Assembly (NCBI GenBank): GCA_008704415.1
Contig: VXIS01000196.1
Location: 1 to 64,000, forward strand
DNA length: 64,000 bases
Origin: Sphaerosporella brunnea
Taxonomy: Eukaryota; Ascomycota; Pezizomycetes; Pezizales; Pyronemataceae
Direction of reading: 5' to 3'
Made by a program: the position numbers and the translations under genes. Shown here in pieces: positions 35,439 through 47,638 of this stretch; position 1 is the first letter of the stretch; each line of letters opens with the position of its first letter. The notes under the pieces were generated by a model. The model did no database searches. It saw only the letters and a list, made by a program, of their open reading frames with translations, and was not told the DNA's origin.

Positions 35439-37301
35439 AATGGCGTGAGGTCCCGCAGTGGAACACCGCTCATCGGAGGACCGCCGACGGTTCCGATCGG
35501 AGCTTGCTGGCTAGATTCGCTAGCCTCTTCGTTTCCGGACTCGCCCACGGGTTGTTGCTTCTTAGACCGTTCCTGCAGTTCGCGCCTCCTCCTGCCGCCA
35601 TGTTTATCAAACATTGGCGGTACGTTGCAGAGGTTCTCATATTCTCCGCCAAAAGCTTCCTTGTCGAGCACAAAGCAGTATCTCGGATCGGTGAATGCTT
35701 TGAGCATACGCTGCATCCGCTCGTGCTGCTCTGCTAAGTTGCTGGGCATTTCAGGTTTCGGTTGAGGCGCAGGTGCAGGTGACGGCTGTGGTTGGGTGAC
35801 AGGTTCCAGTTTCGATTCATGTTTCACAGCAGTCAGTACAGGTTGTCCAATTACGCCAATGTTCTTAGTGTTGGTGTCGGGAGCGGTGGATGTGGTAGGG
35901 GAAGGTACTGATGGCTTCGATCGATCTGGCGCCTTCTTTGCGTTTTCTTGACTTCGGACGGTTTGCACTTTCTGCGCCAATGGTGATGCCGGTGACTCTT
36001 TGGGACTTGGTGAGGACGAAGGTTGGTTCTTAGCCAGAGAATGAACAAGGGAAGCTGGTCGTGAAGCAGGTGTCGGTGGGTTCTTGGCCCAATTAGCTGT
36101 CAACGGCAATGCAGATGGGCCTTCGTTCGTGTCGCCCGACGTTGATCCCGCCACCGAAGACGTCCGTGCCATCTGATTAACGCCATCAAGGTGAGCATTA
36201 GGTGGTGGATGGTGTTCCCTGGGCGGCGGGCGGGACGGCTGTGGCTGGTGACCATAAGAGTATTCGGATTTATGGTTGTTCTGGCGTGAGTTTGCCGTCG
36301 AAAGCTCCATCCTGCTAAACGATTCTGCCTCTTCACCAGGTTCATGAAGAAACATACAATTTTTGTTCGGACAAGTCTCGTTCCGCAAATACGCCGAGCA
36401 GTACTTCGTCGTCCCATATGTGGCCCTGCCATCAACTGGTCAGCACAATCTCACCGTTCTTCTTTCCACTACCACCACCACCAAACCAAATCTTCAACAC
36501 ACCTTAGGGTCCTATCGCCGTTCTGACTTCCATCCACCGCAGCAATACACTTTTCCGCCTCGCTCTTATTCGAGAAAGTCACATAGACGCCTAAGCCCTG
36601 AGAGTCGTGCTGGTTGCTATGCAGCACGCCGCCTTGAGAAGTACGTTTATTGACGACGATCTTCAATATCTTCCCGTACTGACCGAAATACTGATCGCCT
36701 CGCAGTGTCGCCAGCAGCTCTTCCTCGCGGATGCGGGGGTTTAAACCGGTGACGTAAACCAGGTTCCGCTGTATGACTCTGAGGCCGGAGAGATGTTTAC
36801 GGTTGAGGGCTTCGATTTCACGTTTCTGCGCTTCATGCTTCCGCTTTTCGTTCGCGAGCCGCTTCTTTTTGTTGTCTTCAGCTTTCAGCCTACCACCACC
36901 AACACTCCCAGTCAGCGAATTGTCTACCGGCGGAACAAGGCGGGGGACGTCATTACTCTTCTGCAGTGATGGCTTTATATTCGATTGTCTCCTCGCGATA
37001 TTCTCGACGACAGGCGGGGCATAGACCGTTCAGGTTATTCCTGATATTATTGAAGCAAAACTGGCAGATCTGTCGCAAGGGAAGCTGATCAGCATCGCGG
37101 ACAGCATCATCGGGTGGAGCAGTAGCTGTACCTGATAACCGCACGGACACGGCTTGAAGTTCCGATCTTGGACGTCGAATTCCTCCACGCAAAGAGGGCT
37201 GCAGCGGTTAGCGGGGCCTGTGGCAGGCGGAAAATGAAGGAGGGCACAAACCAATATTCCTCGTCCTCGTCGATGAAGGTGTCCTGCTGTAGTCGCGACA
37301 T
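32337..37301 (-). CDS. NOT4: CCR4-NOT E3 ubiquitin ligase subunit Not4
   Basis: Not4 is the RING ubiquitin ligase of the CCR4-NOT complex and acts in co-translational quality control and mRNA turnover (family knowledge). The model has six exons on the minus strand: 37252-37301, 37132-37198, 36957-37069, 36503-36889, 34561-36425 and 32337-33760. They sum to 3,906 nt, which is exactly in frame and gives 1,301 aa. The C4C4 RING has all eight cysteines at residues 17, 20, 34, 36, 41, 44, 56 and 59. An RRM follows at about 110-205 (NLVYVTGLNP, GVYVTFSNKSEA). Next is a C3H1 finger, C-x8-C-x4-C-x3-H, at about 214-232 (YCSAYLRNETC, FLHE). The rest is low complexity with a glutamine run near residue 535. 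The last intron (33761-34560) is 800 bp, long for this genome, but its ends fit and phase is kept. A small missed exon there remains possible. Confidence 0.85.
35400..35440 (-). repeat. CAG/CTG trinucleotide run in NOT4
   Basis: About thirteen consecutive CTG units on the plus strand encode a pure glutamine run in Not4. Shorter Q-rich stretches flank it. Length variation between strains is likely. Confidence 0.95.
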
Positions 37302-38002
37302 AGTTGGTAGCAGTCGAGCAGTTGTGTGTACGGAGATACAGGAAGGTAGGAAGGAGTGTTATTTGATCCGGAGAGGCGGTGGTGGTGGTCAAGTAGGATG
37401 TGAGATTGTTGCTGACGGAAGGAAGGAAGAGATTACTAGGGGCAGCACACTCTCTGGATCAAATGGCAGCGATGACGGTGGAAGTAACGGTGGAAGGTAT
37501 TCAGAGGATGGCTCCTTTCGGGGGTGTGTGGTGTAACTGGTGGTGGCGTTGGAGAGAAGAGAGAGACTCTGAGAGAGAGACGCCGAGAGATGGGTTCGGT
37601 AGGGTAGAAGTCTAAATGGTTCTTTCGGGAACCGAACTTTCTCGCTTCAGGTGGCAGCTCTGCCTTTCTTTTCTTTTACCGTTGCTGAGCAGAGCAGAGA
37701 AGAGCGGAGCGGAGCAGAGCAGAGCAGAAACAAATTCCGTGAGAAAACGCCGCTTTTGTGCGTGCAAAAGCGGTGTTGTTGGCAGAGCCGGTGAAGTTCT
37801 CGTTGGGTCCCCGTGCTTACTCATGACGCTCGCAATTTAGGTATCTCTTCCCCTTTTCGGAGCATCAATTTCCAACCATCCAATTGGCGGCTGGACATTG
37901 CGGGCGAGAAGCAACGTAGAGCGCAGCATCGGCAATTGAAGCAGCCCCTCCACCACCCCCCCCCCGCTACATCGCCACTCCCTCCACCCCGCAACCCACG
38001 CA
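37302..38002. promoter_or_regulatory. Shared divergent promoter NOT4 / NDUFS3
   Basis: About 700 bp separates the two start codons. It has purine-rich tandem AGAGA/AGAGC sequence (37555-37730) and a C run just upstream of NDUFS3 (37959-37967). No TATA box in a convincing position and no further gene were found. Confidence 0.5.
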
Positions 38003-38961
38003 ATGCCTCTACGGATCACCGCCAGCACTGCAGCACGAACGCTCGCGAGGGCGACCGCCACCACCCGCCTGGGAGCCGTAGCGGCGGCACGAACGCACTT
38101 CACTGGACACAAGCGCCCGGACGGGGGCGAGCTCCCCAACCCGCGCACTCTCCCGCGGCCTGGTACGCCCCCTCCCCCAATTCATCCATCCATCGATCGT
38201 ATCTAGTCACGCCGACCGTGCGGAGCAGCAAGCACTAACCCGGCCGCTCCGTGTGATCAGAGGTGACGACGTTGACGGCGCCGGTGGTGAACAACGCGGA
38301 CAAGTATGTCAACGCAACGGAAGCGCTGCACCACTACGGCAAATACCTGATCTCGTGTCTGCCGAAGCACATCCAGCAGTTCAGCGTGTGGAAAGACGAG
38401 TTGACCATCCACATCGCGCCGTCCTCGGTGATCCCCGTGTTTACCTTCCTCAAGAACCACACGGCCGCGCAGTACACGCAGGTCACCGACATCTGCGGCG
38501 TCGACTACCCGACCCGCTCCAACCGCTTCGAAGTCGTCTACAACCTCCTCTCTGTGCGCCACAACTCTCGCATCCGCGTGAAAACCTACGCTGACGAGGC
38601 CTCCCCCGTCCCTTCCATCACCTGCTTGTACGATGGCGCGAACTGGTATGAACGTGAGGCTTACGATCTGTTCGGTATCTTCTTCACCGGCCACCCCGAT
38701 CTTCGCCGTATCATGACCGACTATGGTTTTGATGGACACCCGCTGAGAAAGGACTTTCCTCTCACCGGTTACACCGAGGTCCGCTACGATGAGGAGAAGA
38801 AACGTGTCGTCGTCGAGCCCTTGGAGATGACCCAGGCGTTCAGGAACTTCTCGGGTGGAAGCTCCGTGTGGGAGCAGGTTGGCGAGGGACGCGATGCCAG
38901 GCCTGAGGAGTTCAAGCTGCCGACTCCCGAGCCCGAGGAAAAGAAGGAGGAGAAGAAGTAA
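38003..38961 (+). CDS. NADH:ubiquinone oxidoreductase 30-kDa subunit (NDUFS3/Nuo30)
   Basis: This is a core iron-sulfur-fraction subunit of mitochondrial complex I, placed in the peripheral arm (family knowledge). Exons 38003-38162 and 38261-38961 encode 286 aa. The 98-bp intron starts GTACGC, has CACTAAC as branch site and ends ATCAG. The N-terminus [20 protein letters not shown] is rich in Arg, Ala, Ser and Thr and lacks acids, a clear mitochondrial presequence. The complex I 30-kDa signature lies at about 184-206 ([20 protein letters not shown]). The C-terminus ends in Glu/Lys-rich sequence. Length agrees with other fungal homologues (about 280 aa). It diverges from NOT4. Confidence 0.95.
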
Positions 38962-39812
38962 AGCGGTGGTCGAGGAACGGTGTAAATTTGTCTGGTCGTT
39001 GTCGTCATTAAGGGCAGGGGGTTTTTATTAGACAAAGTATAGGATGTGTGTTCGCAGTTCAGCGGGGGAGGGCTTGTATGCAAGACGAAAACCATCATCA
39101 GCTTTATGGGGATATACGCGCAAACGGACATCATATCATCATAACCACCACCACCAAATCCCACCCTTCCATCCAGAAAAAAAAAAAAAAAAAAAAGAAA
39201 ATGCCCCGCCAAAGTGACGCCTAGTTTTCAATAAATCCCACAAACATTCAGGCGAAAGAGACTGTAAGCCACCCAAAAAAAAAAAAAAAACGAGAAGCAA
39301 CAGAAGAAGGACGCAAGTCACTTGGACGACGTCGAGGTCGAAGCTCCTCCACCTACGCCAAAATTGACGGCATGTTGGTAGTGATGCATAACATCGAGAA
39401 GTAGTAGTAAATGAGAGGGAGGGAAAAGAAAGGAAGGAAGGAAGAAAGAGAGGCTATGATTGCGTAGAGTAAACCAGGAGACTCACTATACTCCTAATAC
39501 AAAACAAAAAAAAAACCCCGCATCATATAACTCCATGAGGATACCATGCCCTAGACAAATGGGACAACAAAAGAAACAGACCCTCCTCCCCCTATTCCTC
39601 CCCCTCTCGCCGATTGATAACCACAGAAACAGAAAACAGAAGAAGCAAACAACTCCTTCACCCAAAACAAAGAGAAAAAAGAACGGCAAAGCAAAGAGAC
39701 CGACTGTTACGTGATCTTCAAAGAAAAATGATAGTAAATGGAATCAGAGGAGGGAAGATGGAGAAAGAATACAAATTGCTCTGCGCTTCGGTATAATTTG
39801 GGCTTCGGGGTA
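38962..39812. other. NDUFS3/AP-1 tail-to-tail intergenic region
   Basis: This stretch is A-rich with A runs at 39178-39196 and 39275-39290 and a GGAA-type microsatellite near 39425-39450. Short open frames are low-complexity. I see no gene. It should contain the 3' untranslated ends of both genes. Confidence 0.6.
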
Positions 39813-41912
39813 TCACAAAATCTCCTTATGCGACATTCCTACCTTTCCCAACACCTCCTGGACGTCATTCTCCGCAACAACCACCCCCACCTCTGAGCAC
39901 TTGGCCTTGCTCCTCAGCTCGGAACAAAGCCCATCCATATCTAATTCGCCGCTTACAAATCGTGGGTGAGAGCTGATGCGATCCCTAAACCGATTAACTA
40001 TCAGCGATCTCTGGACTACTCGCAAGGAAGGCACCACGAACCATATCTTGTTGCAACTGAGCATCTGCTTCAGGTCGTCCGCAGGAACAACCTCATCCTC
40101 ATCGTCGTCGGCATTCAGCGCATCGATCTGGTCGATCAATCCGCTCTTCTTGGATTCACTGCCGAGACTGTCGAAGTTTACTGCAGGGAAGGCATCGTCG
40201 AAGAAACTCATACCGATGGTAGAGTTTATGTCGTTGACTGGATCTCTGTAGTCGTTGAACAGTACGGGGTCGAAAGTGTTGCCACTGCTTTGCTGCGCCA
40301 GCCAGTCGAGGGAGCTGTTGGTGGCGTCTGAAGTAGTGCTGAACTGCGGCACCTTCGGGATCGGGTTGTTGGGGTTTCCGCAAGCCATGCCTAATTTCTC
40401 GCAGAACGTGGTCTCCGTTTCCCCGTCGAGACTGCCGGATTTGCACATATAACTGTCGCCATTAGGGGTGGTTATCGTTGTTCCCTCGGCTATGGCAGGC
40501 TTGCTAGATGTCGGATAGTCATGCGATGGCTCGGGACTCGTCCCACAAGACGAGCCAGGCCCGTGTTGCGACACCGAGGACGCGGAAGGCGAAGATGTGG
40601 TATCACGGCCACCATTAAGCTTGGGGGTATTCTGCAAACTAGCGCTGTCGATTCCGTTCAAGTAATCTGGGTAGAAACTCTTATTAATCGACTCGGTTAT
40701 GGAAAGGCTGAAAAGATCGCAGGGCTTGGGAGTTGACTTACTCGAACCGTTTCCGTTGATCCCGTTGCTCGATCCTGTCAGCGACGGAGTTCTCTGCTTG
40801 TCAAACGAGTTTATTCTGTCCATCAATGTGCCCGGTCCTATCTTAAGACCGTCCTTTAAGATGCCGCTGCCGAAGGGCGGGAAATCGAATTGGAAGCCAC
40901 CCATATTCACGAACGATGACGGTCGGTTCAATTCGCTGGCATGTAACCTGCGCTTGTATTCACGAAGTTCGGTCTGTAGTCGGTCCACTTTTGCTCGCAA
41001 CAGGCTGTTCTCATTATTCGCTGATTCGGAAGCTTTTTGAAGGTCTTCGACCTTTTGCTCCAAATCTTTCAGATGCTTTTCCTTGCGTTCACGGAATGCT
41101 CTTTGCGCGGCGCGGTTCTGTGCTTTCCGCTTGGATGTCGGTTCAGATGTGAGGGGCTTGCGCCCTGGCTTCTTGGCCGTCTTATTTTCCTTATCATCTA
41201 TCTCTCAAAGTCAGATAAAACCATTTGCAAGTCGAGCTATGTATACAGCATGAAGCTTGCGGGAATTGCATAGCACAACCAATATTAAACCACGATAGAC
41301 GATGTGCACTTGGAAAAAAAAAAACAGAGGCCAACAGCAACCACAACGGCTCAAACCAAACTGATGAGATGCAAGAAAGGTGTAGATTTTTAAGGAGATA
41401 TATGATGCTATGACATGAACAGAGGACAAGCAAAGGGGCGGAAAGTACGCACCCCTCCTCTTTGGACCTGTCTCGTGCGGATCTTCAGTGCCATCGCTTT
41501 GGGGGGGCTCTTTTCTTTTTTCGTTCTCGTTCTTAGCTGGTGTCGGCGTCTCCGTTTCGCGTCCATCATTTGAAGTCGGGTGCGGCGTATCATCCATCAA
41601 ATCCGCACTCAGATCATAATCCCAAGGCCCGTCCTGATCGAACTCGGCATCCCAATCTGCGTAATCCAATCCCGGGCCTAATAACGGTGTCCCATGCGGG
41701 AAGTCGGGATCTAGCCCGGCCGTGTGCGGCGGCGAACCTTGTGGGTTATACGCTCGCGAGGTCGGCATATGCTTTTGAGTATGTGAAGCGTGGTGCGATA
41801 GGGCGGCAGAGTTAAACAACGGTGAGGACGATGAGTTTGAGGTCAATGCAGCAAGCAGTAGATCTTGCTGGTCGGGTGAAAGGTAGAGGTCATCCGGAGT
41901 CGTGGTTGCCAT
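39813..41912 (-). CDS. AP-1-like bZIP transcription factor (Yap1/Pap1 type)
   Basis: This is the fungal oxidative-stress regulator that is retained in the nucleus when C-terminal cysteines are oxidised (family knowledge). Exons 41453-41912, 40042-41197 and 39813-39984 sum to 1,788 nt, giving 595 aa. Introns are 255 and 57 bp. The basic region at about 175-193 (KRKAQNRAAQRAFRERKE) has the Yap-type Q and F residues, and the zipper runs to about 235. The n-CRD has only two cysteines (FCEKLGMACGNP). The c-CRD has all three expected cysteines: SCNKIW, GLCSEL and AKCSEVG, with spacing 24 and 9. A nuclear-export-like stretch VVAENDVQEVLGKVGM overlaps the last one. The second intron splits IW/DRISSHPRF. 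Reading through it gives a false extension. Confidence 0.93.
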
Positions 41913-44728
41913 TTCTTGTCTCTCGAATGGGATGGATGAGGCAGGGGATGATCTTGTCTATCGATATATCGTTCAGTATTGGTAGTTGGTTTCCAGACCC
42001 CGCTGGTAGGTTTCAAATGGTTTTGGTCAAGATGGTGCAGGATCGTTGCGGTTGTGTTGGTGGCGAATTGTCCAGCAGAAGAGAAACTCCCTGGGATGAC
42101 GCTTCCTGGGGGGGGGGGTGGGGGTGGGATGGAGGATGGGAATTTCGCTGTGTTCCGGGCCGGCGGAATTTAGAGGTTAAACTCCATGGGCGGCACCAAT
42201 GGTATTTTACTCTTTTTTTTCCAACTTTGTGAAAAAAGAATGGTGGCCGGAGGGGAAAGAACTGTGGAGCAGTAAAAGCAAAGAGTCGGAGTTATGAGAA
42301 ACACCCCTCGTCGTGAGCCGACAGCAGCAGCTGTTCCAAAGTCCCTGGTGCACTGCCCTGTTGGTGACCGGTACGGGGAGAACGCTGTGTGGTTCAGATT
42401 GTTCACGCACGGGGGAGGTGGCAAGGTGACCAACAACACGCGGTGCGGAAGGGTATCGGCGGGATCGAGACGGCTGTTGCTTGACAGATTCGCTACTGCG
42501 TGCGTGGTGGGTGTGCACAGTTTTGGGTGGTGTTCCGTGACTCGAATGGTTGGTTGCGAACAGTAATAAAAGAGGGTCTGGAATCCCTGGATGAGTCGGA
42601 TGTTTGAAGCAGTGGCAGGCGGCTACCGAATTGCAACGGACGGCGGGAGACGGACCGGATCGGCGCCTCTGCGCGAACAAACTGTGTGGACGGATGGGAT
42701 GGACCTGTCGATGAGAAGAACTGCAGGAATGCTATGATGCTGTGTGCGTTCAGGGCCTGGCGAGTTCACGGCGTGTTCTTCTGCCACGTTCTGCGTGTTT
42801 ACAAATCAAGAAGGCTGCTCCTCGTTCAGGGGCAGAAAGATGACTGCGACAGAGAAAAGCAGCCAGCCATTTTCAATGAAGCCGCGACCGACTTTGCTTC
42901 AGAATACCTGCACTACTCAACTAGTTGATGCCCTGGATACGAACGAACACTTTGGACTCTCAAAACGTGTGCTATCTGCCTTCTGTCCGCATCCACTGTG
43001 CAGCCCTCGCATGATCATGATTTGTGTGAGTAGACGCCGCTTCCTGCGGGGTATATCTGCCGTTTTAGGCTGTGAAAGGCGACATGTTCACCGAATGCAG
43101 AAAGAGAGATGACAAACAGACGGCATCGTATCTACGGCCAGCGGTGGCGTTTCTCTGGGCAGCACTGCAGACTGCATTCTTCATGCCATCATCATAGTAT
43201 GGTGATGCCCATTTGTTGCAAGCAAAAAGCTGACCCGCACCACAACCCCCACCCCATGGAGGATCTTGTTGGTGATCGAGCCGTTCGGAATTGTTGGCCT
43301 GTGCCGGGAAATCATCGGATGTCACCCGGGAGCCCATGAGTCGACGTTGCAGAAGCGCGAGTCGAATTAAAGTTCCGTCAACCTGTGGTCTAACGGTAAG
43401 TAAGTGCTTGCTTACCTAAGTATCTACAAACTCGCCGGTGCCGCTAGGACAACTAAGCCATGCGCGTCGCAGATAAGCAATTTGCTTTCGGACTTCTGAA
43501 AAACTGGCCCCGATGCAGCCACAGTACAGCACCTTAAGCTTTCACTCCTCGCTTCTACCTACATTAAGGTGCAAGATGCAGTCTATTATTTCTTGCATCG
43601 TGCTCAGTGCTTATTCTCGCCTTCATTTGAGATGAGCAGAGTCAGTTGAGCCGCAAAAGATGCAATGTTGTGCTTGTACATTCCGCAAGCTCACCTAGAT
43701 AATCTAGACGGCCAGAAAGGCGTGACGATACACTTCGCTCGTTGAAGGGGCTTCTCTGCATCTGTGATGCCCACAATGTTTACCACATCCTCAATTTTAC
43801 GGAATCAAGGTCCGTTCTTCTGATCTGTACTCGGGTGTAGCTATAAGTCGGGAGCACCCCGAACAAACAGCAACTGGCAACGCCACTACGATTGCTGCTA
43901 GAACTTTGTGAAGCTGGGGGTGGCATCGTAGGCCTCCCTAGAGCCTTTTTGAGTGTTTTGAAGAAAAAATACCGACTTCTTCGTGAACGACAAAGGTCTT
44001 GGCATTGTTTGGTTGTATGGAGGAAAGAAGTCGGGTACTCTTTGCATGTGTGTAACGGTACCCGAATTACCCTCGTACCCTAGTACATTCGTCGACAAAT
44101 AGACACAGTCGGAAAGCTAGATATTTCATAGGACTGATTTACGTGAAGTGAACTAACTGTACTCCACCGGCGAACCTTCTTCAGCCGTAACGGGCAAGAG
44201 CCACTCATTGTGGCTCACTCACTCAAAATTTTGATTTTGATGGCCTTCAATTCAAATTCATTCATCACCAAAGTACCTCCAAACAACTTCGATACCGTGA
44301 CAGTTAGGAATCATTTGCAACAAGTATGAAGGTTTCTTCTATCGTAATGAAAGAAGTGTCAAAGCCTTGGATACTAAGTACTTTGACCAAGAGGTAGAAG
44401 ATATGTAGCTGTATGAAACCACAAGGACCGGAAGTTCACCATTGAAGAAGGGTCGGAGGTTCTAGTTTTCGCTTTTGCACTGATGGGCTGTGTTAGTATT
44501 TATAATTCTATCCTCCTAATCTCGAAGATGTTTTTGAAATCTCATTCCTTGGAGTATGGTCCGCAAGTGGTTGATCTACAGAGTGAGCAGCAAAGTCTTG
44601 GCAAGGCGGCATCCACTTACTCTTACTCCGTGCTCACCCTCTGATATTCCCAGCCGACCCACGAAAAAAAACAGCAAGCGTTTTCTTCCGCTTCCACCTC
44701 CGGCTCGTCCATCTATACCGCCGCCATC
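41913..44728. other. Divergent AP-1 / SPF30 intergenic region (2.8 kb)
   Basis: No recognisable gene. A long G run lies at 42110-42119 and a T run near 42212-42220. Open frames of 90-157 codons here are compositionally random and lack family similarity. The part next to 41912 probably holds the AP-1 promoter and a long leader. A CT-rich stretch precedes SPF30 (44660-44725). Confidence 0.5.
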
Positions 44729-45692
44729 ATGTCCGCAGAAGAGCTTAAAGAATATCAGCTCCAGGTGCGCGTTGCATGTCCCCCTTAGTTGTGAGCGCCA
44801 CACTAAACATTTCGATAGCTCGAGTCCGTCGAGGCGGCCCTCAAGACTGATCCAGAAAACCCGGAACTCCAGTCTCTCATCGCTGAGCTCAAAGAAGTCA
44901 TCTCACTGACGGAAGCGGTTATCGCGGAACAGAACGGTGGCGCGAACGCTGCTACGCCGACGACACCGAGCAACAGCACGCCCGTATCAAGACACGATAG
45001 CAGCAGCACTGCGACACCTGCGGAGGGGACGGGAAGTAGTATTACCTATGCAGTTGGTGACAATGTTCTGGCGCGATGGACGAGCGGTGATAACCAGCTA
45101 TATCCAGCCAGGATAACGTCTGTGACGGGTTCACACAAGAACCCCGTCTACCTCGTAAAGTTCACTCAGTACAATGTCACTGAGCAGCTTTATCCAAAGG
45201 ACATCAAGCCTGCTGGTAATTCGAGCAAGAAGAGGAAGCTGGAATCGCAGTCTACCGTGTCGACGCCCTCGGGCACCCCCAATGGCGCCATCATTTCACA
45301 ACCTGCGGCGATCAACGCGGAACTGGCGGAGGCAAGGCGTGACAAAAGGGGTATGGATACTGCCGAGAAGCCGGCCAAGAAGGGTCGAAAACTCGAGCAA
45401 AAGAAGGTCCTTGAGGCCGGGCAGAAAAAGTGGCAGGACTTTGCGGCAAAGGGTGTCAAAGGGAAGTTGGGCAAACCCAAGAAGATTGGCGAGAGCAGCA
45501 TGTTCAGAACGCCTGAGAGCGTCCATGGACGAGGTATATCCACGTTTCCTATGATTCGATACTTCTTTGAAAAAATCCCGATTCGACGGTGCTAACGTGG
45601 GTGCAGTTGGATTCACCGGCTCTGGGCAGCCCATGCGCAAGGACGTCACCAGGGGAAAGCACATCTACCAACACAACGAAGACGACGATTAA
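44729..45692 (+). CDS. SPF30/SMNDC1-like Tudor-domain splicing factor
   Basis: The human homologue SMNDC1 (SPF30) binds symmetrically dimethylated arginines and helps tri-snRNP join the spliceosome (family knowledge). Exons 44729-44764, 44819-45533 and 45607-45692 encode 278 aa. The start ATG gives MSAEELKEYQLQ, which continues after a 54-bp intron as LESVEAALKTDPENPEL, the conserved N-terminal helix. The Tudor domain lies at about 86-145 (YAVGDNVLARW, LYPARITSV, YNVTEQLYPKDIKP). A basic nuclear signal SKKRKLE follows. The last exon encodes VGFTGSGQPMRKDVTRGKHI and ends EDDD. Upstream, the AP-1 gene is divergent. Confidence 0.9.
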
Positions 45693-47108
45693 GCGTTGCA
45701 ACACGTGGGGAGCCGTTACCTTGCTCCAGACAACGAACGGGGTATCAGCATGTACGATAGCTCCATACAGTTGGAGCTTTTCACACAAAAAGGAGTTTGT
45801 ATAGTTCCAACAATTCCGTTGCGTTGGGTTTTCATTTCTATTTTTATGGTGTTATTTGTGTTTATTTATTTTCAAATCGGGGCTAAGGCAACTTGTGTAC
45901 AATGCTTGCAGCTTTGTATGCGATTTCGAAGTTGGGGTTATAATGCTACACATGGCTCAAAATCATATATTGGCTATTCCTTTCACCCTCTGCTTTTCTG
46001 TCTTGGATGATGCTAAGTTGAGGTGTGCGTAAGCTGTACGTTTAGATCCGGGTCAATCGCCATTCGAAATTCGCCGTGCCTGACTGTCCATGGAGGCGTG
46101 ATTTCACGATTGCAGATACATTATTTATTTTCCCGCGCTCGAGGTTTGTGATACATGTTCATGGGTTTGCCGGCCGCTTTGATTGATTGGGAGCTGCTCG
46201 GACTCACTCCAACTCGGTTTGTAATGGCCATCCGTCCGAGCCGACATGTTGCGGGCTCAGCATATCAAAATGGTGATTTGCCGGTGCTGAGGCCTCCTCC
46301 ACGGGGATCAATGAAGATTTCTATTTTACGCGCCGTTTACGGACGTCGCAAAGACGGTGCAAATTGCCGGGCAAAGGCAAAGACTTTCCTTCTGGAAGGA
46401 AGTATCTAGTATGGAGCATAAGCTACTCAGTATCTACCTGGCCATGTATCTCGTCAACCCTGCAAGAGCGGCAGGGCCCAAGCTGTCACGTCTTGACGAG
46501 ATCTCAGATTCCTGTGTTTGTGCCTCGTGGCGTTTTGCAAGAGTGGCTGTAGATGCTGCTGCGGTTGTTTACGCGGGCCAACATCGTCATATCGTGGCTG
46601 TGATGTCGTTCCTGTGCCGTTCTCGACTGCACTCTCCTGCAGCGTCGCCTCAGGAATGTTTGCCGCAGCAGCAGCAGCAGCAGCAGGAGCATGTGCAGGT
46701 TCCGATTGGCAGCAAGCGGCACCGCATGGCATGGGAGGTCGAGGGTTGGTGGTGCGATCCCTGTGAAACTTGTCAATGAAGCCAATCCCGTCTGGGGGTC
46801 TGGATAATCTCCCTTCCCACCGCCAACGCCTCCACCAATACAACGTATATTCTTCTGAAAGTCCTGCTTGCCCTTCTACATATTCCAACCGACCTCTTTC
46901 TCGACGCTCCTTTCTCTTTCGAATAAACATCCCTCTTCTACTTCTTCCTCTTCCTGCCGCTTCTCCTTTCTTCGCCTACCTACTTAATCTTAACCGCCAG
47001 CCTTCTTGTTTTTTCTTTTTCGCTGCCCTCAGCGACCCGTTATCTTGCAATTCCACGCAACCAACCAACCGACTCCCCTTTTTCCCTCGATCCTCAACCA
47101 CCGTCAAC
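45693..47108. other. Intergenic region upstream of the small Ala/Glu-rich gene
   Basis: I find no gene. A short CAG-type run is at 46666-46687. The last 250 bp (46860-47105) is strongly pyrimidine-rich (TTCTTCCTCTTCC-like), typical of highly expressed fungal promoters. TATA-like sequence is not obvious. Confidence 0.5.
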
Positions 47109-47638
47109 ATGCCTGGTGTCGTGAGTAGCCAGCTTCGGCTCATATGCTCTTGACCGACGCGCTGACACGTGTGGCAGCCTCCTAACGCTCTCAACCTCCT
47201 CAAGCGTCTCGGTCGCTCCATCTTGGGCAAAAAGAAGAACAAGAAGTCCGGGAAGACCAAGGATGAGGGAGCCAAGGATAACGACAATGTTCCCCCCAAG
47301 CCCATTGAGGGTGAGGGTGCCAGTTCCACCCAGCTTCCTCCTACCGAAGGTATGCCACGAACTCTCACATCGCACGTGTGTGAACCAAACCGCTGATAAC
47401 CGTTGTTCGTGTAGGTCCTCCCAAGATCGAGGATACTCCCGCCCCCGAGTCCGCTGCCGACGCCGGCCCAGTGAAAGATACCGCGGTCACCGGCGAGGAA
47501 CCTAAGAAGGCCGAGGAGGAGGAGAAGGCCGAGGAGGCCGCTGCCGCCAAGGAGACCAAGAAGGAGGATGCTGCGCCCGCCGCGCCTGCTGCTACTGCTG
47601 CTCCTGCCGCCGCTGCTGCGGCGACAACAACGGCGTAA
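47109..47638 (+). CDS. Small Ala/Lys/Glu-rich protein, function unknown
   Basis: Exons 47109-47120, 47178-47349 and 47415-47638 encode 135 aa. The first exon is only four codons (MPGV), followed by PPNALNLLKRLGRSILGKKK. The splice ends GTGAGT...GGCAG and GTATGC...TGTAG keep frame. The N-terminal 30 residues form a basic amphipathic helix, which could bind a membrane. The rest is disordered, with an acidic KKAEEEEKAEEAAAA section and an Ala-rich C-terminus. I recognise no domain and give no function. The CT-rich promoter and phase-preserving introns support a real gene. Confidence 0.7.

Noticed and set aside
34348..36388. NOT4 split into two genes (612-codon and 439-codon open frames)
   Set aside because: The splice 34561/33760 keeps frame exactly and the six-exon total is divisible by three, so one gene is the simpler reading.
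38257..38739. 160-codon open frame antisense to NDUFS3
   Set aside because: It is a shadow of a strongly conserved complex I exon.
43375..43450. Possible tRNA (GTGGTCTAACGGTAAG)
   Set aside because: The D-arm-like string lacks a matching acceptor stem and a TTCRA T-loop at the right distance.
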